A DNA stretch of 64,000 nt, from positions 124,001 to 188,000 of the forward strand of contig NZ_NMVJ01000001.1 in assembly GCF_002250565.1 (NCBI RefSeq). Direction: 5' to 3'. The translations under genes were made by a program, and so were the position numbers. Under the pieces are notes generated by a model. The model was not told the DNA's origin. It did no database searches and saw only the letters and a list, made by a program, of their open reading frames with translations. Source of the DNA: Parenemella sanctibonifatiensis (GTDB lineage: Bacteria; Actinomycetota; Actinomycetes; Propionibacteriales; Propionibacteriaceae). Below, in pieces: positions 51,973 through 61,129 of this stretch (the stretch's first letter is position 1; every line of letters begins with the position of its first letter).

Positions 51973-52437
51973 TCAGCTGGCCTGGCCCGGACGGCTCGCC
52001 TCGTAGGCCGCCATCTTGTCGATGCGGCGCTGGTGCCGCGCCACGCCGGCAAACTCGGTGGCCAGGAAGACCTCTACCATCGCCCAGCATTCGTCGATGC
52101 TGTTCATCCGGCCGCCCAACGAGAGCACGTTGGCGTTGTTGTGCTCACGGGAAAGCTTCGCGAGCTCGGTGTTGTACGCCAGCGCCGCGCGTACGCCGGT
52201 GACCTTGTTGGCGGCGATCTGTTCGCCGTTGCCCGATCCGCCCAGCACGATGCCCAGCGACCCCGGCTCGCCGACCACGGCCTCGGCGCAGGGGATGATG
52301 AAATCGGGATAGTCGTCCTCGGCGTCGTACTCGTGGGCGCCGTGGTCCACGACGTCGTGGCCGGCCTGCTGGAGCCGCTCGACGAGGGCCTTCTTCTCCT
52401 CGAAAGCTGCGTGATCGGTCGCAATGTGTACGCGCAT
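51973..52437 (-). CDS. rpiB: Ribose-5-phosphate isomerase B
   Basis: 154 residues from ATG 52437. Interconverts ribose-5-phosphate and ribulose-5-phosphate in the pentose phosphate pathway. The segment G-G-S-G-N-G-E-Q-I-A-A-N-K is the mycobacterial form, in which Glu replaces the Cys base of E. coli RpiB; N-N-A-N-V-L-S-L-G-G-R is the phosphate-side loop. An in-frame extension to 52488 lacks similarity. Leads a two-gene run with nei. Confidence 0.95.
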   Translation of the reverse strand: MRVHIATDHAAFEEKKALVERLQQAGHDVVDHGAHEYDAEDDYPDFIIPCAEAVVGEPGSLGIVLGGSGNGEQIAANKVTGVRAALAYNTELAKLSREHNNANVLSLGGRMNSIDECWAMVEVFLATEFAGVARHQRRIDKMAAYEASRPGQAS

Positions 52438-52530
52438 GGGGACATCTTGGCAGAGTCTCACCGCGTCTCGCCGCGACGGTCGGCCCACCCGATGCCGGGT
52501 GTCTTGCCCGCGTCGCTAACGTGGCTGCTT

Positions 52531-53793
52531 GTGACTGAGCTCAACCATGACGTCATCCGTACCGCCGAGACCCCCAACGACGACCGCATGCGCGGCTGGT
52601 GGGAGACCGTCCGGCTCGGCTTCCACGACACCAGGGGCACCGACGAGACCTTTGAGTTGTGGCGCAGATGGACCGTTGCGGATGAGGGCGTCCTGCGCGC
52701 GGCGTACGCCCCTGGTCGCGAGCACGGCCTTCCCAGCGATTGGCCGGTCGGCACCCTGTATGCGGCGCCGGGCTCGATCAATGCCGGCAAGGATCCGGTC
52801 AGGGCCACCCTCATCACCGATGTGACGGTGCGTCCCACCCATCGGCGGCGCGGCATCCTGCGCACCATGATGACTGCGCAGCTCACCGAGGCGCGCGAGG
52901 CCGGCGTACCGCTGGCGGCGCTGACCGCCTCCGATGCGCGGATCTATGGCCGCTTCGGATTTGGGATGTCGACGGTGCAGAACATCCTCGAGGTCGACAC
53001 CCGTGGCTTCGAGTTGCGCCATCAGCCGGCCGGCACGGTGGAGTTTGCGGATCCGTGGCAGTTGGGTGAGCTCTATGACGACCTCAATGCCCGCTTCCAC
53101 CAGTGGATGCCCGGTTCGGTGGGGCGGCTGAGCTTCCACCGACCCCTCGACACCGGCGAGGTGACCGACGAGGGCAAGCCGAATCCGCACCGGCGGGCGG
53201 CGCTGCACTACGACACCGACGGCACCATCGACGGGATGGTGCTCTTCAACATCGACGAGGGCGGCAAGTTTTCCGAGCGCACCGCCACCATCGTCGACAT
53301 CATCTTCACGACCTGGGAGGCCTATCTGGCGCTGTGGTCCTTCCTCGGCAGCATGGAGTTGGTGCTGTCGGTGAGCTGGCGGCGCGGTCCGGTCGCCGAC
53401 CCGCTGCCGTGGGCGATGGCCGACTCACGCGGCTACACCGTCAAGGGCCGCAAGGACTTCGTGTGGACCCGGGTGCTCGACCCGATCGCCGCCTTCACCG
53501 AGCGCGGCTATGACCGCACGGGGCAGGCCGTCATCGAAGTGGCCGACCCGATGGGCTTCGCCGAGGGCCGCTTCCGGATCGACGCCACCGCGGACGGTGC
53601 CGAGGTGACGCCGACCAGCGAGGAACCCGACGCGACGCTGGATCCGGAGGCGCTGGGTTCGCTCTATCTGGGCGGCGTCCAGACCCGCGAACTGGCCGCA
53701 GCCGGCCGGGTCCGCGGCTCGGATGACGGCATCGACCGACTCGCCCAGGTGATGGACACGGAACGTACGCCGTACAACCAGGCCAGCTTCTGA
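52531..53793 (+). CDS. Eis-like GNAT N-acetyltransferase
   Basis: 420 residues from GTG 52531. Two GNAT-like domains and a sterol-carrier-like C-terminal domain, as in Eis. The acetyl-CoA loop is V-R-P-T-H-R-R-R-G-I-L-R (~105-115). Tyr 139 (R-I-Y-G-R-F-G-F-G) fits the general acid, and the chain ends in Phe, whose carboxylate serves as base in Mycobacterium Eis. Eis acetylates aminoglycosides at several amines and also protein lysines. Much longer upstream in-frame open sequence is a chance frame over antisense genes and is not part of it. Confidence 0.92.
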   Translation: MTELNHDVIRTAETPNDDRMRGWWETVRLGFHDTRGTDETFELWRRWTVADEGVLRAAYAPGREHGLPSDWPVGTLYAAPGSINAGKDPVRATLITDVTVRPTHRRRGILRTMMTAQLTEAREAGVPLAALTASDARIYGRFGFGMSTVQNILEVDTRGFELRHQPAGTVEFADPWQLGELYDDLNARFHQWMPGSVGRLSFHRPLDTGEVTDEGKPNPHRRAALHYDTDGTIDGMVLFNIDEGGKFSERTATIVDIIFTTWEAYLALWSFLGSMELVLSVSWRRGPVADPLPWAMADSRGYTVKGRKDFVWTRVLDPIAAFTERGYDRTGQAVIEVADPMGFAEGRFRIDATADGAEVTPTSEEPDATLDPEALGSLYLGGVQTRELAAAGRVRGSDDGIDRLAQVMDTERTPYNQASF

Positions 53794-53800
53794 GGCGACC

Positions 53801-56122
53801 TTAGGCGTGATCGACGAGTCGTTCACTCACTCTGACTCGACTCGCCGCGACCAGTGACCCGAGGGCGGCGCTGATCAGGGCCGCCGCCGCGAAGCCCAGC
53901 ACCCGTGGCCACGGCAGGAACTGCGGGACGAACTCCCCCGCGTGGACGCCCATGAACGCGAGGGTGAGCACGGTAGCGCCGACCGTCGCCGCGCCGATCG
54001 GCACCACCGCCGTGGCCACGAAGACGCCCAGCTGGGCGTGCCAAGCAAATCTGCGTGGCACCCCGAGAGCCGCAAGCCCGGCGAACACAGCCCGCTGTCC
54101 GGCCACGGCTGAGCCCGCAGAGAATCCGCCGATGGCCGCCAGGACGAGGGTCATGCCCACCACGACCACGACGACCTCCGTCCCGATGTCGAAGGTCTCC
54201 GTGGGCACGTGGAGGCTCACCACCGTCTGATCCAGGCCCGAGCCGCGCAGCACCACCTTGAGCCGTGCCAGTTCTTCGGGGCTGAAACCGGTGTACACGC
54301 TCGTGTCGAAGATCCGGCTAGGCGCGTCGGCAAGCAGGATCATCCCGACAATGCCGGACTGCCGCGCGCGAGGGATGTCCGCGGTCACTGCGGGAACCAC
54401 CCGTTGCGATCCGTCATCGGCAAGCACCTCCTCCCCGGAGGTTTCCGGCCCCAGCATCACCAGGACGCCATTGGCAAGAGCTTGCAGATCCTGCTCGGTG
54501 AGTTCCGGGAAGAGCGCGGCGGCCGTTCGCCGATCAGCCACGGCCCACACCGCGCCCACCCCGGACACCCACCACCGCTCCGACACCATGGCCGGCTCGC
54601 CCGGGAGAGACAACACCTCTTGGTAGGTCTCGGCCTCCGCAGCATTGAGGTCGCCGCCGACGGCAACCACGCCTGGCGGCACCGGGGACCGCTGGCTGTC
54701 CGTCAGCGCCGCCATGGACGTGCTCGACAGCATGAGGATGCTGACGGTCACCGTTGCGGTCAGGGCGGTTGCCGCAGCGCTCAGTTTCGGGCGTCGGTTA
54801 CCCGCCAGAATGCGGCCGGCCAATGTCCATCCTGTGGTAGCCAACCTTGCTGCTTGCACAGCAGGGATGGGCACCAAGGCGGTCAGGAGTGCTGCCGCGA
54901 GGGCCACGAGTGCAATCTGGGCCATCAGGTCGGTCGGTTTGGTCGACAGGAACAGGACAGCAGGTATCGCGACGGCACCGCACACCGCCACGGCGACCCA
55001 TCCCACTCGACGTGCCCAGACTCCGGTGCCGGCTGGTCGCACTGGGCCCCGTGCCCTCGCCGCCGCAGTGGCCGACAGCATCAGGGACAGCACCAAAGCA
55101 ACCTCGGTCACGGCCAGGAGCCCAAGCGGGAGGTCCTCCGACAGGGGTCGGCCCCCGTTGAACTCCTGCGCGATCGGGGCTGCGGCTCGGGCGGCCGCGA
55201 ACCCCGCGACCGTCCCTGCAGCAATCGCCCCAAGACCCGCGACGCCAACGGCCATGAGCGTTGCCGAGCGAAGAACGGCCAACGGCACACCGAGCACGGC
55301 CATCTGTGCGTGCTGGCGCCGAAACCAGCCGCCAGCGGTGACGCCCGCTGCTATGACGAGGGCCGCGCCGGCGCCGATGGTCGGCCACCACAGCGCCAAC
55401 AACTCGAAAGTGGTCACCGTCTCCTCTGCGGTGCCGCGTAGCTCGACCATCCTGACGCCCTCGAATCGGGATGCCGCCGCGTACGGGTCCGGCGCGGAGA
55501 AATAGACGCTCGCCGCCGCGGCCAGCGTCACACCCGGCCGTGGTTGCCACGAGGCCCACGTCCCTGGCGCGCACACCGCCACCGTGACGGTCGGGCGATA
55601 GCGCATCACCGCCGTGCCGGTCGGCACGACGGCCCCGTCGACAGCTGCCGAGACGCGTCTGGGTGAAGCCTCTGGCAACACGCATTCACCGGGGACGGCG
55701 GGCCATCGACCGGAGGTGAGATCGAATCGCCCCTGGGCGGCAGCACCCTCCGGAGGCAGTTCAAAGTAGTGGAGGACCGCGGCATTGCCGTGGTCGTCGA
55801 CCATGCCCACCTGCGCGAAGAGCTGCACCTCGACGGCAGTGTCTGCGCTCAGCGCCCCAACCGGATCCTCGGGCAGGCGGTCCCCCATCGCGACATCCGA
55901 TTCCAGCGTCGCCCATCCGTCTGCGGTGCCGAACTGATCCTCGGACTGTTGGCTCGTCGACAGGGAGAAGCTGGCCGCTGTCGTCGCAAACCCTGCGCAC
56001 AGGGCGGTGCCCACAAACACCAGGCCGATGGTGAGCCAGAGAGACCGGCTGCGCAGCACCAGAGCCGTCAGCAGCCATCGGCCCTCAGCTGACCGCGCCG
56101 TCCGCGATCGCCAGTTTGTCAT
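53801..56122 (-). CDS. FtsX/MacB-type ABC transporter permease, ~10 TM (cassette 2)
   Basis: 773 residues from ATG 56122, overlapping the ATPase gene by 38 bp. Same plan as 30340-32757: TM1 (~30-50), a first extracytoplasmic domain with a Cys pair (C-V-L-P and V-C-A-P), a group of TM helices around 245-450, a second extracytoplasmic domain (~480-640), and three C-terminal TM helices with M-G-V-H-A-G between the last two. Two FtsX-like halves suggest mechanotransmission to an outside protein. The end of the gene is only 7 bp from the convergent Eis-like gene. Confidence 0.87.
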   Translation of the reverse strand: MTNWRSRTARSAEGRWLLTALVLRSRSLWLTIGLVFVGTALCAGFATTAASFSLSTSQQSEDQFGTADGWATLESDVAMGDRLPEDPVGALSADTAVEVQLFAQVGMVDDHGNAAVLHYFELPPEGAAAQGRFDLTSGRWPAVPGECVLPEASPRRVSAAVDGAVVPTGTAVMRYRPTVTVAVCAPGTWASWQPRPGVTLAAAASVYFSAPDPYAAASRFEGVRMVELRGTAEETVTTFELLALWWPTIGAGAALVIAAGVTAGGWFRRQHAQMAVLGVPLAVLRSATLMAVGVAGLGAIAAGTVAGFAAARAAAPIAQEFNGGRPLSEDLPLGLLAVTEVALVLSLMLSATAAARARGPVRPAGTGVWARRVGWVAVAVCGAVAIPAVLFLSTKPTDLMAQIALVALAAALLTALVPIPAVQAARLATTGWTLAGRILAGNRRPKLSAAATALTATVTVSILMLSSTSMAALTDSQRSPVPPGVVAVGGDLNAAEAETYQEVLSLPGEPAMVSERWWVSGVGAVWAVADRRTAAALFPELTEQDLQALANGVLVMLGPETSGEEVLADDGSQRVVPAVTADIPRARQSGIVGMILLADAPSRIFDTSVYTGFSPEELARLKVVLRGSGLDQTVVSLHVPTETFDIGTEVVVVVVGMTLVLAAIGGFSAGSAVAGQRAVFAGLAALGVPRRFAWHAQLGVFVATAVVPIGAATVGATVLTLAFMGVHAGEFVPQFLPWPRVLGFAAAALISAALGSLVAASRVRVSERLVDHA

Positions 56123-56762
56123 CACAGTAATCTTCCGCCCCGGGGTCATGGGAACACAGCAGCACAGCCACCGATCGCTCATCAGCAAATTGCTTCAGCA
56201 GACGAAAGAGCGCATGCGAATTTTCTTGGTCGAGCGCGCCGGTCGGCTCATCAGCCAGCAGGATCCGTTTGTCTCCCACCAAGGCGCGCGCGATCCCCAC
56301 GCGTTGCCGCTGGCCGCCGGACATCTCCGGCGGTCGCCGGCGCGCCACCTGCGCAACGCCCATCCAATCCAGCGCTTCGAGCGATCGGTCTCGAGCATCG
56401 CGCCACGAAAGCCCACGGGCCACCAACGGCACCATGACGTTCTCCAAGGCGCTGAATTCCCGGATGAGATTGTTGTCCTGGAAGACGACCCCCAAGCCGT
56501 TGAGCCGGATCGCGGCACGCGTCTTCTCCGATGCGGCCACGACATCGACGCCCAGCACCTCGATCTCGCCACGGTCGGGCGTGTCCAGCCCCGCGAGCAG
56601 ATTGATGAGGGTGGATTTGCCCGATCCGCTGGGTCCGGTGAGCAGCATCAGCCGGCCGGCGGAGAGACGCAGGTCCACGCCTTTGACGGCGTGGACCTGC
56701 TCAGCGCGAGTCACAAATGTGCGGTGCAGCCCGCGCGCCTCGACCAGGGTCTCAGCACCCAT
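56085..56762 (-). CDS. MacB/LolD-type ABC transporter ATP-binding protein (cassette 2)
   Basis: 225 residues from ATG 56762, which lies inside the last codons of the secreted-protein gene (11-bp overlap). Walker A G-P-S-G-S-G-K-S-T, V-F-Q-D-N-N-L-I-R-E-F, signature M-S-G-G-Q-R-Q-R-V-G-I-A-R-A-L, Walker B L-L-A-D-E-P-T-G-A-L-D, H-loop S-H-D. Its middle region is the closest relative in the window of the cassette 1 ATPase. Confidence 0.93.
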   Translation of the reverse strand: MGAETLVEARGLHRTFVTRAEQVHAVKGVDLRLSAGRLMLLTGPSGSGKSTLINLLAGLDTPDRGEIEVLGVDVVAASEKTRAAIRLNGLGVVFQDNNLIREFSALENVMVPLVARGLSWRDARDRSLEALDWMGVAQVARRRPPEMSGGQRQRVGIARALVGDKRILLADEPTGALDQENSHALFRLLKQFADERSVAVLLCSHDPGAEDYCDDKLAIADGAVS

Positions 56763-57093
56763 TACCCAGAGTCCAGGAGCTCATCTTGTCGTTGTCCCAG
56801 AGTGCGAAGGAGGCGCTGTTCGACCTACGGGGCATTTGGATGCACCGACCCGTGTAGTACGTGTCGTGCCACCACGCCCCGTCCCACTGCGTGTCATTGT
56901 TGTACGAGCTCAGAACGTTGTCGAAGCCCAGCCCCATGGCCGGGATACTCTCTGGGGCAGACGCCGTCCTGAACCCGATCCTGAAGTTCGTGTCCATGTA
57001 CAACGTGAGGACGGCGTGGGCTGGCGCTTGGAGTGACCCAAGCATGGCTGCCGCGACCATTGTGGCCGCGACTACTCGTTTGCGGATCTTCAT
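56752..57093 (-). CDS. Secreted beta/gamma-crystallin-like small protein, cassette 2
   Basis: 113 residues from ATG 57093, with an excellent AAAGGAGG upstream. The Sec signal peptide ends at ~27 (A-P-A-H-A). The mature ~86 residues have two calcium-site patterns (N/D)(N/D)xx(S/T)S: D-N-V-L-S-S at 58-63 and N-D-K-M-S-S at 101-106, as in beta/gamma-crystallin Greek keys, followed by W-T-L-G-N-G-C at the end. Two Cys (84, 113) may pair. The C-terminus parallels that of the cassette 1 protein (N-D-R-L-T-S-W ... N-G-T-C). It opens the cassette; the ATPase start is inside its stop region. Confidence 0.78.
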   Translation of the reverse strand: MKIRKRVVAATMVAAAMLGSLQAPAHAVLTLYMDTNFRIGFRTASAPESIPAMGLGFDNVLSSYNNDTQWDGAWWHDTYYTGRCIQMPRRSNSASFALWDNDKMSSWTLGNGC

Positions 57094-57145
57094 TGTTTGC
57101 CTCCTTTGGCATCGTCGCCCCCTTGGGCCGACTACGCTCAAGCTA

Positions 57146-57163
57146 TCCCGCCACAGGGCGGGA
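57146..57163 (-). terminator. Hairpin ahead of cassette 2
   Basis: TCCCGCC (57146-57152) and GGCGGGA (57157-57163), seven base pairs with a four-base loop, between the MBL-hydrolase stop and the start of the secreted-protein gene on the minus strand. Without a T-run it is a possible terminator of the mscR operon or a leader structure of the cassette. Confidence 0.4.
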
Positions 57164-57225
57164 ACACAATAGCCAGGAGACACAAAATTCTACTCAACGG
57201 TGACCGAGTGTTTACGCCCGCAGCG

Positions 57226-57840
57226 TCACTCCCAGCCGATCGAGCCTTCCAGCTCAGCCGCGATGGTGGTGTCCTCGCCGTGGCCGGTGTGCACCACCGT
57301 CTCGTCGGGCAGCGACAGCAGCCGCGTACGGATCGATTCCTTGATCAGGTCGGCGTCGCTGAAGCTTCGACCGGTGGCACCCGGACCGCCGCTGAAGAGC
57401 GTGTCGCCGGTGAAGAGCACTCCTTCGGAGGGCACGTAGAAGCAGACCGAGCCCGGGCTGTGGCCCGGCGTGTGCAGCACCCGGAGCTCCGCGCCGGCGA
57501 CCCGGATCCGCTGCCGGTCCGCGATCGGACCATCAGGGGCGTCGTCGTGGGTCAGCTTCCAGACCACCACGTCGGCCGGGTGGAGCAGCACCGGCGCATC
57601 CAGTAGTCGGCCCAACTCGGGCGCCTGGCGTACGTGATCGTCGTGGGCGTGCGTGCACAGCACCGCGACGGTACGCCGACCGCCCACCGCCGACTCGACC
57701 TTCGCCGGGTCGTGCCCGGCATCGATGACGACACACTCCTCGTCGTCGCCGACGATCCAAGTGTTGTTGTCGACCTCATGGGTCTCGCCGTCGAGGCTGA
57801 AGGTGCCCGAGGTCACGACCTTGTCAATACGCACACTCAT
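57226..57840 (-). CDS. MBL-fold metallo-hydrolase (MscR-associated)
   Basis: 204 residues from ATG 57840, overlapping the mscR stop (ATGA). Zinc motif T-H-A-H-D-D-H (~61-67), further ligands in H-T-P-G-H-S-P-G and T-G-D-T-L-F. It has the size and motifs of glyoxalase II-like thioester hydrolases. In actinobacteria this gene follows mscR and is thought to hydrolyse the S-formyl-mycothiol made from formaldehyde. Confidence 0.92.
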   Translation of the reverse strand: MSVRIDKVVTSGTFSLDGETHEVDNNTWIVGDDEECVVIDAGHDPAKVESAVGGRRTVAVLCTHAHDDHVRQAPELGRLLDAPVLLHPADVVVWKLTHDDAPDGPIADRQRIRVAGAELRVLHTPGHSPGSVCFYVPSEGVLFTGDTLFSGGPGATGRSFSDADLIKESIRTRLLSLPDETVVHTGHGEDTTIAAELEGSIGWE

Positions 57841-58937
57841 GCTCCTGCCCCGTCCAGCACGACGACCGACCGCAGCACCTTGCCGCTCTTCATCGTCTCG
57901 AATGCCTGCTCCACCGATTCCAATCCGATTTCCTCGCTGACAAAGTCGTCCAGCGGGAATCGTCCCTGCTGGTAGAGATCCACCAGCATCGGGAAGTCCC
58001 GTTCGGGCAGGCAATCGCCGTACCACGACGACTTCAGCGCGCCGCCATGTCCGAAGACCTCCGCCAGCGGCACCTCCACGGTCATCTCGGGCGTCGGTAC
58101 GCCGACCAGCACCAAGACGCCGGCCAGGTCGCGTCCGAAGAAGCCCTGCTTCCAGGTCTCCGGCCGCCCCACGGCATCGACGACCACGTCGGGGCCGTTG
58201 CCGTCGGTGAAGCCGCGCATCCCCTCGACGGGGTCCAGCTCGCGGGAGTTGATGGTGTGGGTCGCGCCGAAGGAGCGCGCCCGCTCGAGCTTGGCGTCGT
58301 CGACGTCGATCGCAATGATCGTGGTGGCCCCGGCCAGCAGCGAGCCGGCGATCGCGGCCATGCCGACACCGCCGCAGCCGATCACGGCGACCGAGTCACC
58401 CCGGGTCACGCCGCCGGTGTTGACCGCGGCGCCGAAACCAGCCATCACGCCGCAGCCGAGCAGGCCAGCAGCGGCCGGCCGGGCCGAGGGATCCACCTTG
58501 GTGCACTGCCCAGCCGCGACCAGCGTCTTCTCGATGAACGCACCGATGCCCAGCGCCGGCTCAAGCTCAGTGCCGTCGGTCAGGGTCATCTTCTGGGTGG
58601 CGTTGTGGGTGGCGAAGCAATACCAGGGCTTGCCCTTCTTGCAGGCCCGGCACTCGCCGCACACCGCCCGCCAGTTGAGGATGACGAAGTCGCCCGGCGC
58701 GAGGTCGGTGACGCCCTCCCCGACCGACTCCACCACCCCGGCCGCCTCGTGGCCGAGCAGATAGGGATAGTCATCGCCGATGCCACCCTGCTGATAGTGG
58801 AAGTCGGTGTGGCACACACCGCAGGCCTGCACCTTGACGACGGCCTCGCCCGGTCCGGGGTCGGGCACGACGACCTCGACCACCTCGACCGGTTCTGACT
58901 TGCGGCGCGCGATCACGCCTCGCACTGTTTGGGACAC
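57837..58937 (-). CDS. mscR: S-(hydroxymethyl)mycothiol dehydrogenase
   Basis: 366 residues from GTG 58937 (GAGGAGG upstream). Zinc-dependent medium-chain dehydrogenase that oxidises the formaldehyde-mycothiol adduct with NAD and can reduce nitrosomycothiol. Catalytic zinc ligands lie in C-G-V-C-H-T-D and G-H-E-A-A-G; the structural zinc cluster is [15 protein letters not shown]. The Rossmann motif G-C-G-G-V-G follows. It implies that the cell makes mycothiol, an actinobacterial trait. Operon with the MBL hydrolase. Confidence 0.93.
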   Translation of the reverse strand: MSQTVRGVIARRKSEPVEVVEVVVPDPGPGEAVVKVQACGVCHTDFHYQQGGIGDDYPYLLGHEAAGVVESVGEGVTDLAPGDFVILNWRAVCGECRACKKGKPWYCFATHNATQKMTLTDGTELEPALGIGAFIEKTLVAAGQCTKVDPSARPAAAGLLGCGVMAGFGAAVNTGGVTRGDSVAVIGCGGVGMAAIAGSLLAGATTIIAIDVDDAKLERARSFGATHTINSRELDPVEGMRGFTDGNGPDVVVDAVGRPETWKQGFFGRDLAGVLVLVGVPTPEMTVEVPLAEVFGHGGALKSSWYGDCLPERDFPMLVDLYQQGRFPLDDFVSEEIGLESVEQAFETMKSGKVLRSVVVLDGAGA

Positions 58938-59022
58938 AGAACTCCTCCTCAGGTCCTGGACTGATCGTAAGAGGCGCGGATCGCCGCCCCGGAAGGGGGG
59001 TCGACGGGCCGCACCACGCTGG

Positions 59023-59769
59023 TCAGATCGCCTCGCATCGATCGACGAATCGCGACAGCCGCGCAAACATCTCCGGGTGCGATTCGGGCGTACGCGCGTA
59101 GGCAAAACCATGCTTGGTGTCCGGCTCGATCACGGTCTCGACCGCATGCCCCTGCCGGGCCAGCGCGCCGGCCAGCACCTCGACACCGGGGTGCAGGAAG
59201 TAGTGCTCATCCTCCGCCAGCAAAAACAGCCACTCGGCTGGCGTCAGCTCGCTAGGTGGCTGCCCAAACAGTGCCAGGTGCTCATCAGTGAGCCCCAATT
59301 GCCGCACCCGGGCCTGGCCGCTCTCGCCGAGGTGGTCATCGGCCATCGAGCCGGGCCCGTTGATCGACAGCACGCCGACCACGGGCTGCGGGGTGCGCTG
59401 CTCCAGCACCAGCGCGGTGGCCAGGTGGGCTCCAGCCGAACTCCCCACCAGGATCAACCGTTCGGGACGCAGCTTGTCGGTGACGATCGCCAATCCGGTC
59501 TCCAGGTCGGCGACCTTGTCGGCGTAGTCGGTGTCCTCTTCGATCCGATAGCCCAGCGAGGCGGTGGGAAAGCCTCGGCCGGCGGACCAGCGGGCCATGT
59601 TGGTGAAGGCATCCCGGGTGCCGCCATACCAGCCACCCCCGTGGATGAAGACCACCGCGGTACGCCGTGGTGCCCCGACGTGCTCGTGGATGTCGAGCTC
59701 CTGTCGGGGATCGGTGGCATCGGCGTACGCGATTGTGCGCAGATCCGGTGGGCCGGCGGCCTCGGTCAT
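59023..59769 (-). CDS. Alpha/beta hydrolase (HSL/BD-FAE-like esterase)
   Basis: 248 residues from ATG 59769 (GGAGACC upstream). Oxyanion motif F-I-H-G-G-G-W, nucleophile elbow G-S-S-A-G (Ser ~124), and His in T-K-H-G-F-A near the end. This is the carboxylesterase or kynurenine formamidase-like group. The E-L-D-I-H-E start of the domain is typical too. No signal peptide; substrate unknown. It stands between the mscR operon and an ABC pair. Confidence 0.88.
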   Translation of the reverse strand: MTEAAGPPDLRTIAYADATDPRQELDIHEHVGAPRRTAVVFIHGGGWYGGTRDAFTNMARWSAGRGFPTASLGYRIEEDTDYADKVADLETGLAIVTDKLRPERLILVGSSAGAHLATALVLEQRTPQPVVGVLSINGPGSMADDHLGESGQARVRQLGLTDEHLALFGQPPSELTPAEWLFLLAEDEHYFLHPGVEVLAGALARQGHAVETVIEPDTKHGFAYARTPESHPEMFARLSRFVDRCEAI

Positions 59770-59842
59770 GGGCGGTCTCCTGAGTCGGTTGCGTCCCAAC
59801 CCTAGAGGCGAGCCCATCGGCCCCTGCAACCGGTTGGTGACC

Positions 59843-61129
59843 TCAGGGATTCACGTCCACGATGCGGCGCACCATCGGGTTGGTCACCGCCACCGCTGCC
59901 AGCACCAGAACGATCGCTCCGATCGCCACTCCGACGAAGCTCAGCAGTCCGGACCAGGTCTGGACGATCATCCCCAACCCGATGGGCGCGACCAGCACCA
60001 GCGCCGCCAGTCCGGCGATCACCACGGCAGCCGTCACCGGCAGGGCCGCCTCCCGCAACCGGATCTGCCGCAGCACCTTCACGTCGGTGCCCGCGAGCCG
60101 CAGCCCGCGATAGGACTCAGCCTGGTCCCAGAGCCGGCAGGTCTGCGTGACGGCTGCCGACACCGCCGCCAAGACGCTGGTGAAGGCCAGCGTCACCCAC
60201 GCTCCCAGACCGATGTCGCTGAAGAGTTGCGCGGTCTCCGCGTCGGTGCTCCACGACGCCATCGCGGGAGCGATGCTCAGCACGCCCGCGATGTAGGTGG
60301 CGAACGCGACGCCGGACACCATCCGCCACGCCGCGCGCGGGTCGTCGATCAGCCGCCGCGCCGCGACCAGGGCCGCCGCCGTCGCGGCCTGCCGGGCGGC
60401 GATCTTGCCGACCAGCCACAACACGAACGGCCCGACCAGATTGACGATGCCGATGCAGATCGCCAGGAAGGCGAGGATCACCAGCACGCTGGGCTGCTGC
60501 ATCACCGCCGACCACAGCCCGAGCACCACCACCGCTGCGACGAGCCGCAGCACGCTCATGGCGCGCGGGCTGACCCGCTGCGCGACTCCCAGCGGGGACA
60601 CCGACACCGCGACCAGCGACAGCGCCGCCGACGCCAGTGCGAGCACGACCATCACTGCCGCCAAAGCCGCGATCCGGTCCGGTCCGAGCCACATCTCCGA
60701 CACCGAGAAACCAGTGCCTTGGAAGGGCAACAGCGTCATCACCGGGAGCAACAGCGCGTACGCCAGCACCCCCAGCAGCGCTCCCACCACTGCCTGCGCG
60801 CCGGTGTCGAGCAGGGCAATCAGGGTCGTCTGGCCACGGGTGCCGCCGGCGAGCCGGATGGCCGCCAGCCGCGCGTTGCGCCGGGTCACCGACAGCCGGG
60901 CAGCCGCAGCACCCAGGGTCAGGATCGGTACGCCGACCAGGATCCCGGCGATGCTGGCCGCCACCTGATAGGTGCCAGAGGGGTCGGGGCGCCCCAGAAA
61001 TGCTTGGACGCCGCCGAGCACCGTGTAGAGGCAGGCGGCGGCTGCAGTGAACGCCACCACCGCCAACAGATCCACGCCACGCCCCTGGGACTGTCGGGCG
61101 AACTGCCACCACAACCGCAGGGCCGGCAT
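59843..61129 (-). CDS. FtsX-like ABC transporter permease (third system)
   Basis: 428 residues from ATG 61129, sharing one base with the ATPase stop. About ten TM helices with only short loops, so it lacks the large extracytoplasmic domains of the two cassette permeases. Segments such as R-L-A-A-I-R-L-A-G-G-T and Y-R-G-L-R-L-A-G-T-D are the cytosolic coupling elements of FtsX-type proteins. It pairs with the ATPase gene upstream and has no secreted-protein gene beside it. Confidence 0.88.
   Translation of the reverse strand: MPALRLWWQFARQSQGRGVDLLAVVAFTAAAACLYTVLGGVQAFLGRPDPSGTYQVAASIAGILVGVPILTLGAAAARLSVTRRNARLAAIRLAGGTRGQTTLIALLDTGAQAVVGALLGVLAYALLLPVMTLLPFQGTGFSVSEMWLGPDRIAALAAVMVVLALASAALSLVAVSVSPLGVAQRVSPRAMSVLRLVAAVVVLGLWSAVMQQPSVLVILAFLAICIGIVNLVGPFVLWLVGKIAARQAATAAALVAARRLIDDPRAAWRMVSGVAFATYIAGVLSIAPAMASWSTDAETAQLFSDIGLGAWVTLAFTSVLAAVSAAVTQTCRLWDQAESYRGLRLAGTDVKVLRQIRLREAALPVTAAVVIAGLAALVLVAPIGLGMIVQTWSGLLSFVGVAIGAIVLVLAAVAVTNPMVRRIVDVNP

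Noticed and set aside
49816-52530. Very long plus-strand open frame running into the Eis-like gene
   Set aside because: It lies antisense to kduI, nei and rpiB, which are all clearly real; only the part from GTG 52531 has family similarity.
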